Positions 8,650-16,516 of a stretch of 36,603 nucleotides of DNA are shown here, in pieces. The notes below the pieces were generated by a model. It made no database searches. It saw nothing but the letters and a program-made list of their open reading frames with translations, and was not told the origin of the DNA. The stretch comes from Mycobacterium sp. GTDB lineage: Bacteria > Actinomycetota > Actinomycetes > Mycobacteriales > Mycobacteriaceae. The translations under genes were made by a program, and so were the position numbers. Position 1 is the stretch's first letter; the number at the start of each line of letters is the position of its first letter. The stretch covers positions 1-36,603 of the forward strand of contig JAOPVX010000180.1 of NCBI GenBank assembly GCA_025965975.1, in the 5' to 3' direction.

Positions 8650-9284
8650 CGACAGCGCCTCGCAGGACTCTGAACGACGCGGTCACGCAGTTCTGGAGTG
8701 TGGCAGCGCCGCTCTACGACCTGCCGTTTCTTCAGCAGTCGGTGTACCGACCCGCGCAGAACGAGGTGATCGCTGCGCTCACTGACAGCGGAGCGGGCAA
8801 GGTCGCCGACATCGCCTGCGGTACAGGCATTCTCGCCGACCGCATCGCGCGGGAGCTGCATCCCGACGAGGTCTACGGTGTCGACATGTCTGACGGCATG
8901 CTCGCCAAGGCCATGGCGCGCTCGTCGGAGGTGCGGTGGCGCAAGGGCCCTGCCGAGGATCTGCCGTTCGAAGATGACGCGCTGGACGCGGTCGTGACGA
9001 CCTCGGCGTTTCACTTCTTCGACCAGCCTGCTGCGCTGCGTGACTTCCACCGGGTGTTGGCTCCCGGCGGTTTGGCAGCGGTTGCGACCCTGAGTCCGCG
9101 GCAGCCGCTTCCGCTGCAACGACTGTCCGCCAATCGGCTTAATCCGGCACACAACCCGTCGCCTGCGGCGATGCGGGCATTGTTCGAAGGCGCCGGCTTT
9201 CGCGTCAGCGATCAACATCGTGTTCGCCGCCCCGCATGGACGCGGGTGTTGTCAGACCTGATCACTGTCGGCATCAAGCCGTAG
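8646..9284 (+). CDS. Class I SAM-dependent methyltransferase
   Basis: 212 residues. The GTG at 8646 overlaps the preceding stop (GTGA), so start and coupling agree. It has SAM motif I VADIACGTGILADRI, the acidic ribose-binding loop YGVDMSDGML, AEDLPFEDDALDAVVTTSAF and FHRVLAPGG, i.e. a UbiE/Methyltransf_11-type fold. The acceptor is unknown. As last gene of the mmpS-mmpL-DUF732-DUF5078 operon it probably methylates the lipid or glycolipid that the transporter exports, or a precursor. No membrane segment, so cytoplasmic. Confidence 0.85.
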   Translation: MTTAPRRTLNDAVTQFWSVAAPLYDLPFLQQSVYRPAQNEVIAALTDSGAGKVADIACGTGILADRIARELHPDEVYGVDMSDGMLAKAMARSSEVRWRKGPAEDLPFEDDALDAVVTTSAFHFFDQPAALRDFHRVLAPGGLAAVATLSPRQPLPLQRLSANRLNPAHNPSPAAMRALFEGAGFRVSDQHRVRRPAWTRVLSDLITVGIKP

Positions 9285-9548
9285 GGCTGCGCTAAAGGCA
9301 GGCTCGAACACGCGATCATTGGATGGTTTGCTGACCGATTTCTGCGGGTAGTCAGCACCCATGTTTGGGTTTGCGGAGCAGCAATGGACGGTGCGAATGC
9401 AGCCACCGCCGCGCGGACCATCAGCACTATCGGGCAGGCACGCACTGCGCATCGTGTGCGTGCGGCCGGTACCGCGCCGGGCGTACTCACGTGATCACGA
9501 TTGACGGCCGCGAGCCCCAACCAACCGCGGCGCAGTTAGGCAACCCGG

Positions 9549-11123
9549 TTAGGGCAACCCGCTGAACAACGGGCTCAATACGGCCTGGAGAGGGTCCGGC
9601 GGGGGCGGTGGAACGGGTGGATCCGGTGTCACGGCCTGCGCTGGCGGGGCGATTGGTGCCGGCGGGGCCGCGAGCGGCGCCGCGGGTGGCGGAGCAATGG
9701 GTGCCGCTACCGCGGCTGCAGGCACCGCGGGTGACAAAGCAGCCGGCGCGGTGACGGGCGCCGCGGCTGGCGGAGCAGTGGGTGCCGGCGGGGCCGCCAG
9801 TGGCGCGGCGGAAACGTTGGCAGGCGGCGAGGCCGTGTGTTGAGGAACCGGGACGGAAACGGGTTCGGGCTCCACCACGGCAAGGGGCTCGGCCGGGAGT
9901 GTTTGGGTTTCCGGCGGAGCCGGTGTCGCGGGCGGCGGCGCAGCAGCCAGCGCTTGAACCGGCGGAGCGGGCGGCGAAAAGACCGGTGCGGGAACGGCGT
10001 GGACACTGGCTGAGGTCACTGAAGCGCCCGCCGCCTGCGGGTTTGCGGCCTGCGTTGACACCTTCTCGCCGTTGAGCGCCGAACCCGCAGCGAGCGAAAG
10101 CGCCGCCCCGACAACGGCCACCGCGGCCGCCGAGGTGGTCACCTTCTTCACATCCGATAGCAGCCTGGACCGGTCCGGCCGCGGCTTGAGCTTGCGCGGT
10201 GTCTCGGCCACCGGCGAGGAAACGACAGTGACGTGCCCGGCCGTCGACTGCGCCGCCCCGACAACGGCCTGAGCGGCGGTCTCAGCGGCGGTCTCAGCGG
10301 CCGCCGGGGTGGTCTCCTTCGTCACATCCGGTAGCGGCCTGGGCCGGTCGGGCCGCCGCTTGAGCTTGCGCGGTGTCTCGGCCACCGGCGAGGAAACGAC
10401 AGTGGCGTGCCCGACCGTCGCCAGCGCCGCCCCGCGCGCAAGGGCCAGCCGGGAGTCGACCGAATCGAACACGGGTATCGGCAGACCGTCGCTGATCGGA
10501 GCCGTGACCGCGTCCAGATCATCGTCTGAGCCGACAAGGTACAGGCATTCCGGTAACCAGTCGTCTCTGTTGAAAATCGTGGTCAGCCAGTCAACGAGGT
10601 CGGCTGCGTGCTCGCGGGCATTGGTGACGGCGGTGAGCACCGAACCGGCGCCGGTGGCGACGACCATCACCGTCGCTGTGCCGGGCTCGAGAATGCACAA
10701 AGCGGTCTTGTTGTGCTCGTTGGCACGCCCGGCCTCGATCGCCCAACTCTGCGTGGCCTGACGCAGCGGGATCGCGACAACGTTGTCGAACTCCAAGTCC
10801 GCCAATGACTTCAGCAGGGCTGTGGCGCTCGCCTCGACATCCTGGCTCCACGTCACCCGGACAGAGCCGACCGTGTGACCGCTTGCCGCCGCGATCGCGT
10901 GCGCGCCCCTCGCGGCCGCCGCGTGCTGGGACATATCACCGAGGCCGGCGCCGGACTGGACATCGAACGCATCGTGGTCGAGGGTGACGGCGCCGGGGTC
11001 TTGTCCGTCGAGAAGTGCCCACCCGACACTGGTGGACGTCATCGACAGTCCCAGCACTGTTTGCACCTTCGGCCCCACTCTCGTCGCCACACCGACGTCG
11101 CCGCCACGGGTCAAGCCCCGCAC
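9549..11123 (-). CDS. DUF7159 family protein with transmembrane segment and Pro/Ala-rich tail
   Basis: Up to 524 residues. The N-terminal part (VLGLSMTSTSVGWALLDG, TLDHDAFDV, ALCILEPGTATVMVVATGAG, YLVGSDDDLDAV) resembles the actin/Hsp70-like fold of mycobacterial DUF7159 proteins. A duplicated linker follows, then a hydrophobic helix (AAAVAVVGAALSLAAGSAL, near residue 340) and about 160 residues dominated by Pro and Ala, probably exposed in the cell wall. Start uncertain: the longest frame begins at GTG 11123, just after a TATGCT -10-like hexamer, so a leaderless or near-leaderless transcript is possible. GTGs a few codons later could also serve. Function unknown; the layout suggests an envelope scaffold or sensor. 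Confidence 0.75.
   Translation of the reverse strand: MRGLTRGGDVGVATRVGPKVQTVLGLSMTSTSVGWALLDGQDPGAVTLDHDAFDVQSGAGLGDMSQHAAAARGAHAIAAASGHTVGSVRVTWSQDVEASATALLKSLADLEFDNVVAIPLRQATQSWAIEAGRANEHNKTALCILEPGTATVMVVATGAGSVLTAVTNAREHAADLVDWLTTIFNRDDWLPECLYLVGSDDDLDAVTAPISDGLPIPVFDSVDSRLALARGAALATVGHATVVSSPVAETPRKLKRRPDRPRPLPDVTKETTPAAAETAAETAAQAVVGAAQSTAGHVTVVSSPVAETPRKLKPRPDRSRLLSDVKKVTTSAAAVAVVGAALSLAAGSALNGEKVSTQAANPQAAGASVTSASVHAVPAPVFSPPAPPVQALAAAPPPATPAPPETQTLPAEPLAVVEPEPVSVPVPQHTASPPANVSAAPLAAPPAPTAPPAAAPVTAPAALSPAVPAAAVAAPIAPPPAAPLAAPPAPIAPPAQAVTPDPPVPPPPPDPLQAVLSPLFSGLP
10101..10434 (-). repeat. Internal tandem duplication inside the DUF7159 gene
   Basis: Two copies of a linker segment lie at about 10101-10250 and 10251-10424, bounded by three occurrences of GCGCCGCCCCG. 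Each copy encodes VVSSPVAETPRKLK followed by an Arg/Pro-rich stretch. The second copy has an extra 24 nt made of a doubled 12-mer (GCGGCGGTCTCA), giving a 58-codon offset. Both copies stay in frame. Confidence 0.85.
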
Positions 11124-11464
11124 TCGAAGCGAGCATAGTTTGCTCGCCCTTGCACGTCATCTCCTACGGAGAAGAAACGCAACACCGGCGTTGTGGCGTA
11201 TATCGAAGGCCGACCAGGGCTGTTACCCGTCGTCGGGCCGCGCAATATTGACGGTCATGATTGGAAATTCGCGCAACCGAGCAGCCGCGCTCGGCGTTGC
11301 TCGTCTCACGCGGCGGCGTTAACCGTCCCGACTTGCTGCGTATGACGTCCATTAACCGTCTTCTCACACAGGGTCCACTATCGTTTGGTCGGGCACGATT
11401 GGTCACTCTTGAACCGCACCATTGACGAAAGTCGCTGCTGCCCTTCTAAATAGGAGCATTGGCC
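11124..11464. other. 341-bp divergent intergenic region
   Basis: No convincing gene. A TATGCT hexamer at about 11133-11138 on the minus strand fits the -10 of the DUF7159 gene. TTAACCGTC occurs twice, about 30 bp apart, near 11320-11360, possibly a regulator site. AGGAG at 11452-11456 serves the VOC gene. Confidence 0.4.
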
Positions 11465-11908
11465 GTGGACATCAGACTCGAGGTTGTGGTGCTGCCGGTT
11501 TCAGACGTCGACCGGGCCAAGGAGTTCTATGTGGGGTTGGGGTGGCGGCTGGATGCCGATTTCGTCGATGGTGATGACTTCCGGGTGGTGCAGCTGACCC
11601 CGCCCGGCTCACCCTGCTCGATCATCTTCGGCACTGGAATCACCACGGCAGCACCCGGCTCGGCCGACGGGTTGTACCTCGTCGTAGCCGACATCGAGGC
11701 GGCCCGCGCCGAGCTCGTCGGCCATGGCGCACAGGTCAGCGACGTTTTCCACGACGCGAAAGGCGTGTTCCACCACGCGGGCACGACGGCGCGCGTGCCC
11801 GGCCCCGACCCGCAGCGCCGCAGCTATGCGTCATTCGCTTCGTTTCGTGATCCCGATGGCAATGGCTGGATACTTCAGGAAGTGACCACCCGCCTACCGG
11901 GCCGCTGA
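11465..11908 (+). CDS. VOC superfamily (glyoxalase/bleomycin resistance-type) protein
   Basis: 147 residues from GTG 11465, 8 nt after AGGAG. A TTG at 11459 is too close to that site. One glyoxalase module is visible: LPVSDVDRAKEFYVGLGWRL, FRVVQLTPPGSPCSIIFGTG, YLVVADIEAARAELVGHGAQ, and the end FRDPDGNGWILQEV with the usual Glu. The expected metal-binding His of the first strand is not obvious (RLEVVVLPVSD), so it may not use metal in the classic way. Proteins of this type are metal-dependent lyases, dioxygenases or drug-binding proteins. The substrate is unknown. It stands alone between the DUF7159 and cutinase genes. Confidence 0.82.
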   Translation: MDIRLEVVVLPVSDVDRAKEFYVGLGWRLDADFVDGDDFRVVQLTPPGSPCSIIFGTGITTAAPGSADGLYLVVADIEAARAELVGHGAQVSDVFHDAKGVFHHAGTTARVPGPDPQRRSYASFASFRDPDGNGWILQEVTTRLPGR

Positions 11909-11928
11909 CGTGACATCTGTGGGTCGCC

Positions 11929-12588
11929 GTGCGATTTACCAACATGGACACAACGAGCGCACACCGGATCACATGCATTCTCGCGGCTGTGGCGGCGGCA
12001 TGGGCACCGCCGATCGCCGTTATCCACCTCCCGAAAGCAGCCGCGGATCCGTGCCCCGACGTCGAGGTCGTGTTCGCCCGCGGCACAACCGAGCCACCTG
12101 GTGTTGGTGGCGTGGGACAGGCGTTCGTCGACTCGCTTCGTTCGCAATTGGGCGGGCGCTCTCTTGGGGTGTATGCGGTCGACTACCCCGCCAGCAGGGA
12201 TTTCGACCGCAGCACGCCTGCCGGCGCAAATGATGCGAGCAGCCATATTCAGTCGATGGCTGCGAACTGCCCAAACACCCGCATGGTGCTCGGTGGATAC
12301 TCCCAGGGCGCAGGGGTGATCGATCTGTCCACCACCGCAATGCCACCGCGGATCGCTGCTCATGTCGTTGCCGCCGCCCTCTTCGGGGCTCCCGATAGCG
12401 CCTTTGCGGACACCCTCTCCCCCGGCCCGCTGCCCACGACCGGCCCTCTTTACGCAACCAAGACCATTGACTTGTGCGTGCCCAACGATCCAATTTGCTC
12501 CGACGGCTCGGACATGGGTGCCCGCGTGGCGTACGTCCAGACCGGGATGGTCAACAAGGCCGCAACGTTCGCCGCGGGTCGCATCTAG
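11929..12588 (+). CDS. Cutinase-like secreted protein with catalytic His replaced by Arg
   Basis: 219 residues from GTG 11929; ATG 11944 is an alternative. A signal peptide runs to about AAADP (residue 41). The cutinase core is clear: VVFARGTTEPPGVGGVGQAF, VYAVDYPAS, the nucleophile elbow GGYSQGAGV with Ser125, and DLCVPNDPIC with Asp187. The usual C-terminal signature with His (AHxxY before the GMV motif) reads ARVAYVQTGMVN here, so the catalytic His position is Arg199 (codon CGC at 12523-12525, one base from CAC). Four Cys for two disulfides are present. The family hydrolyses esters or lipids outside the cell. This copy may be inactive or a binding protein. Confidence 0.85.
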   Translation: MRFTNMDTTSAHRITCILAAVAAAWAPPIAVIHLPKAAADPCPDVEVVFARGTTEPPGVGGVGQAFVDSLRSQLGGRSLGVYAVDYPASRDFDRSTPAGANDASSHIQSMAANCPNTRMVLGGYSQGAGVIDLSTTAMPPRIAAHVVAAALFGAPDSAFADTLSPGPLPTTGPLYATKTIDLCVPNDPICSDGSDMGARVAYVQTGMVNKAATFAAGRI

Positions 12589-12966
12589 TCAAGATCGAGA
12601 AGGTTTTCGGCCTTCCACCGCACTGGCTGCCACACATCCGACTCACCGTCTCCGTCCTAACCACCGAAAAGCGGATTCAAGATCAACCTCCCGATCACGC
12701 CAACCTCGGCATTCGAAGCGCTGATCGCGACCATCCGTGAACACCGGTTGCGACTCGGAACGATCCAGGCCCCGCCCGCCCCTTAAGGAGGCGCCGCCCG
12801 CAGGTACCGGGCTCTCCGCAATGGCCGCTCTTGCAGAAACGGTTTGCGGTTTATCACCCACGCGTGAGTTTCTCAGCGAGAAACGTGATAGCCGAGGCTG
12901 GACTGTGCGACGATTAGAATCGGTAATCGACCGACGAGGTCCCCGTGCTTTTGGGAGGAGCTCACC
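12589..12966. other. 378-bp upstream region of the signal-peptide protein
   Basis: No credible gene. It holds a perfect 7-bp inverted repeat with a 3-nt loop (GTTTCTC-AGC-GAGAAAC, 12868-12884), a possible operator, and a TAGAAT -10-like hexamer at 12915-12920, about 40 nt before the strong GGGAGGAG ribosome site at 12953-12960. Confidence 0.45.
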
Positions 12967-14157
12967 ATTTCGACGCATCTGCGCTCCACAGCGGGTGTCT
13001 GCGTGCTTTTCACCGGCCTGCTCATCGGTGGTGCCGGCGGAGCGATCGCGGCGGCCGATCCCAATGCCGGCGATTCGGCGGCCAAGAGCCAAGGTGTTAA
13101 CGCGCCAAGCCAGGGTGTTGACGGTCCGAGCCAAAGCGCCAATTCGGCGAGCGGGCCGGCCGGGACGGTCGCAAACAACCTGCTAAGGACGGTGCGACAG
13201 ACCGTTCTTGGCGTAACCCACACGCTGGGTTCGCTCGGGAAACCAAGCCAGCAATCCGCAGGCGCGAACACCCACTCCGACAAGAATGGGTCCGGTGTCA
13301 CCGCAGCGACTACCACCCCGGTCGAATCGAATTCGAATGACATCGCGCCGGCGACGAATGCGGACGCGGCCGCTACCGATCCCGTCGCGCCAGTATCGAG
13401 AGTGGTCGAGCCGATAACAAATGCGGTCGCGACGGTTGCGAGTACCGTCGAGTCGGTTCCGGCCGTGGTCATGTCGCTTCCCACTTCCGGTACGCCGGTC
13501 TTCGACGTCATCACGACGGTTCAGAACCTGCTCACTTCGGTGTCCAACGCGGTCGTCCTGCTCGAGCAACTGCCGTCCGATCTTGCCTCCCTACTCGGTG
13601 TTACCGCAGTTGACACAGCGGTGCTCACAGCAGGAGGAGGCGTGTCGGGAGCTGGGCCAGTTGCGGCCGCGGATGCCCCGGTGATTGCGGCGCCTTGGCC
13701 GCAGGCCCTCCCCGGTATCTGGGGCGTGCCGTTGGCCGGCAACGTCGCCGCGCCTGCGGCGCTCGGAGGCATCGCCACCGCGGGCTTGAGTCAAGAAGTA
13801 TCGACGTCGGGAGTGGCGCCGCTAGTGCCCGCGGGCGTCATCCCTTCGGATGTGTTGTCGATTCTGGAGCACACCGTGGGTGCACTCCTGGTACCCGCTT
13901 CACTGTCGGCGCTGGCCGCCGTGGCTCTGCCGGGTGTCGGCGGGCTTCTGATAATTTGCGCGGCCGGCATTCGGGTCGGATACCGCCAGGCCAAGGCGGG
14001 CTGGGCCGTGCGAATAACGGGCGTGGCGCGCTTCGCCGGCCCTGCGCCGTTGGGTGTCGTCCGCTCGGGTTCACCGGTTGCCCTGCGTCCCCGCGCATTG
14101 CGTGTCGTCCCTCCAGACGCATCACGGGTAGCGTTTCTTCTTGATCAAGTCGCCTAG
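12967..14157 (+). CDS. Secreted/membrane-anchored mycobacterial protein of unknown function, probable ATT start
   Basis: 396 residues if it starts at ATT 12967. No ATG, GTG or TTG lies in frame between the stop at 12889 and GTG 13003. GGGAGGAG sits 6 nt before the ATT, and starting there gives a full signal peptide: a basic start (STHLRSTAG), a hydrophobic core (VCVLFTGLLIGGAGG) and cleavage near AIAAAD. Starting at GTG 13003 would remove the basic part. A low-complexity Ser/Ala/Thr region follows to about residue 160. The C-terminus has hydrophobic segments and a conserved-looking block (ICAAGIRVGYRQAKAGWAVR, RSGSPVALRPRALRVV). I recall similar mycobacterial proteins but know no function. 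Confidence 0.7.
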   Translation: MSTHLRSTAGVCVLFTGLLIGGAGGAIAAADPNAGDSAAKSQGVNAPSQGVDGPSQSANSASGPAGTVANNLLRTVRQTVLGVTHTLGSLGKPSQQSAGANTHSDKNGSGVTAATTTPVESNSNDIAPATNADAAATDPVAPVSRVVEPITNAVATVASTVESVPAVVMSLPTSGTPVFDVITTVQNLLTSVSNAVVLLEQLPSDLASLLGVTAVDTAVLTAGGGVSGAGPVAAADAPVIAAPWPQALPGIWGVPLAGNVAAPAALGGIATAGLSQEVSTSGVAPLVPAGVIPSDVLSILEHTVGALLVPASLSALAAVALPGVGGLLIICAAGIRVGYRQAKAGWAVRITGVARFAGPAPLGVVRSGSPVALRPRALRVVPPDASRVAFLLDQVA

Positions 14158-14262
14158 CAACCTGCTGGGATGGTGTCGCCTGCGCGACCGTACATGCGCA
14201 CGTTGAAGGAACCTTTTGATGCTCACGCAGGCGGGATTTGAACCTGCGGCAGCTATCCGGCC

Positions 14263-15727
14263 ATGACGCGGGAGATCTCACGTCAGGCATTCGTACATGG
14301 CGCACTCGGCGTGGCCGCCGGTGCGCTGTTGGGCTCGTGCCGGACAACTGACGCTCCAGGCGCGCAGACCCCGGCCCGCGGTGTCTGGCCCGCAAGACTG
14401 GAGTGCCCTCGATGCTGCGATCGACGGCCGAGTCGTTCTACCGGCCAGCGCGGAGTACGCGGCGGCGAAGAACCTCTTCAATGCCCGATTCGACACCTCG
14501 ACGCCTGCCGCGGTTGTCGCGGTGAAATCGATCAACGACGTGCAGAAGGCCGTGGCGTTCGCCGCGAAGAACAGCATCAAAATCGCTGCCCGTAGTGGCG
14601 GACACTCCTACATCGGTGCTTCGGCGGCAAACGGCGCAATGGTCATCGACGTACGGCAGCTGCCCGGCGGGATCACTTCCGACGACCGCAGGCTCGCGAC
14701 GGTTTCGGCCGCAGCACAGCTGGATTCGGTGCAGACGGCACTGGCCGCACAGGGCCGATCGATCCCGACAGGAAGCTGCCCAACCGTCGGCGTCGCCGGT
14801 TTGACGTTGGGCGGAGGGCTGGGGTCCGATGCCCGACGCTGCGGTCTGACTTGCGACGCGCTGGTGTCGGCTTCGGTCGTGTTGCCCAGCGGTGAGGCGA
14901 TCACCGCGGCGCCCGACGATCACGCCGATCTGTTTTGGGCGCTGCGGGGTGGCGGAGGCGGCAATTTCGGTGTGGTCACGTCGTTCACGTTGCGAACGTT
15001 TCCGGTCACCCACAGAGACGTCGTCACGCTCGTGTTTCCCGAGGGCGCGACCGCCAAGGCAATCCTCGGCTGGCACGCGTGGCTGCGCACCGCGGACCGA
15101 GCAATCTGGGGCATGGTCAACATCACGGTGGGTTCGGGCTCCCGGGGTTGCACCATCGTGTTGGCGACTCCACCTGGCGACGGGCCGAGCCGAGCCAGTG
15201 ACCTCAGCGCCGCGATAGGGGTGCAACCCGATAGCAATACCAGCCGAACCCTGCGCCGCATCGACTTCGTCCACTACTTCGAAGGCGGCGCCACGGCGAC
15301 CCAGCCGCGGGCGTTCGTGGCAGGCTCCGACATCATCGGGGAAATGACGGAGACCGCCGCTGAATCGATCGTCGCCGCAACATCGGCATGGCCGCAGGCA
15401 GCGGGCGCATCGACAACCGTGATCGAGTCGCTCTCCGGAGCGGTGAGCGATGTCGATTCGGGCGACACCGCGTTTCCGTGGCGCCGTCAGGCGGCATGCG
15501 TTCAGTTGTATGCCGAGACGCCATCGCAGGCGACAGTCGGCTCCGCGAACAAATGGCTGGCGGATGCACACAACACGGTGCAAACGAATTCGGTGGGCGG
15601 CTATGTCAACTACGTCGAACCGGACACCCCGGCAGCACACTATTTCGGCGACAATCTGGGGCGGCTCAAAACCATCCGGCAGACATACGACCCGGACGGG
15701 TTGATGTACTCGGGTATGAGCTATTGA
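14263..15727 (+). pseudogene. BBE/VAO-type FAD-linked oxidase, frameshifted after its signal sequence
   Basis: The main frame (from 14297) gives an FAD-linked oxidase: KIAARSGGHSYIGASAANGA with the flavin-linking His, GSCPTVGVAGLTLGGGLGSD with a Cys where bicovalent members attach FAD, and a berberine bridge-type C-terminus YFGDNLGRLKTIRQTYDPDG. The N-terminal signal is in another frame: ATG 14263 reads SRQAFVHGALGVAAGALLGS followed by Cys, a Tat-like lipoprotein signal. Joining the two needs a +1 shift between about 14340 and 14390. Read from ATG 14297 the 476-residue enzyme would lack a signal and has no clear ribosome site. Family role: oxidation of alcohols or sugars with O2, probably extracytoplasmic. 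A sequencing indel is possible. Confidence 0.75.
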
Positions 15728-15747
15728 AAAGGGTCCAACCGCCGGGT

Positions 15748-15975
15748 TCAGGACTCCAATCCCCTGGCGCGATCTTCGTAGGCTTTGCGCGCGGCGTGGT
15801 CGACATCGTCGAGAAAGACATGCTCCATACCGAGCTTGCGGGCGATGAATTCGCCCGTCGCCTTAGGGACGAATTTCATCGACGCGACGATGAGGCCCGC
15901 CGTCCTGGTCACAGCCACCCGCGCCACCGGTTTCGTGATGAGTCCGATGATCGCGTTGGCGATGTCTTCGGGTGA
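15748..15975 (-). pseudogene. 3' remnant of a short-chain dehydrogenase
   Basis: About 75 codons with no start of their own read SPEDIANAIIGLITKPVARV, then FIARKLGMEHVFLDDVDHAA and end RKAYEDRARGLES. This is the typical C-terminal end of a mycobacterial SDR; the Rossmann part and active site are missing. It begins exactly where the alpha/beta hydrolase sequence stops, one base out of frame, and the two share direction. This looks like a deletion that removed the hydrolase 3' end and the SDR 5' end. Confidence 0.7.
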
Positions 15976-16516
15976 AGCGGGCGAGCACGTCGGGATCGGC
16001 CTGTGCCGGATCGGCGTACAGCAGCCGAGCGAAGGCGCGGCGAATGGCACGGTGGTACAGGACATTCGGGATCGGCATTCGGCGATCCAGTACCCGGAAC
16101 GGATCGGCGCGCCGACGGGAGATGCGCATCAACAAGTGCGACGCGAGAATGGGCTCGTCAACTGCGATGACACCGCAGATGTTGCCGGACCCGCGAGATG
16201 CGGCGCGCACCGAGACGCAGGCCCCCAGCGAGTTACCCATCAGGATGACAGCCCCAGTATCGGCGATGGTGGCGTCGATGAACGCGTCGAGCTGCGCGAT
16301 GATCATGCCTGTTTTGCGTGGGTCCGCGTGACCGTAGCCGGGCATGTCGACCGCAAAGGCCGCTCGACCTGCCGCCTGGAATGCCGTCAGCACTCCTCGC
16401 CACGTGTCGGCGCTGTCGGCGAATCCCTGCAGCAGCGCTATCGGTACCCCGCTGCCCGGGACGGATAGTCGGCGAGTGTGCACACCGCCCAGGCAGACTC
16501 GGTCCTCGATGATCAT
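15863..16516 (-). pseudogene. Truncated alpha/beta hydrolase
   Basis: ATG 16516 overlaps the upstream TetR stop (ATGA). About 180 residues belong to an alpha/beta hydrolase: GVPIALLQGFADSADTWRGV (oxyanion region, with Gln where His is usual), AFAVDMPGYGHADP, and the nucleophile elbow ILMGNSLGACVSV. From about 15975 on the frame is no longer hydrolase. It runs out of frame through an SDR remnant to a stop at 15863. The catalytic His and the C-terminal third are absent, so the product is probably non-functional. It was the last gene of the thiolase/ACAD/ligase/TetR operon. Confidence 0.75.

Noticed and set aside
9384-9494. 36-codon plus-strand frame between the methyltransferase and DUF7159 genes
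   Set aside because: Reasonable codon use but no ribosome binding site, no recognised family and very short length.
14219-14243. tRNA 3'-end-like sequence on the minus strand (GGTTCAAATCC)
   Set aside because: No matching acceptor strand, D arm or anticodon arm is found within 100 bp, and the surrounding bases form a simple CGCAGG/CCTGCG hairpin instead. Probably chance; an attachment-site remnant cannot be excluded.
14438-15640. 400-residue minus-strand open frame opposite the FAD oxidase
   Set aside because: Antisense shadow; the plus-strand frame has clear FAD oxidase motifs.
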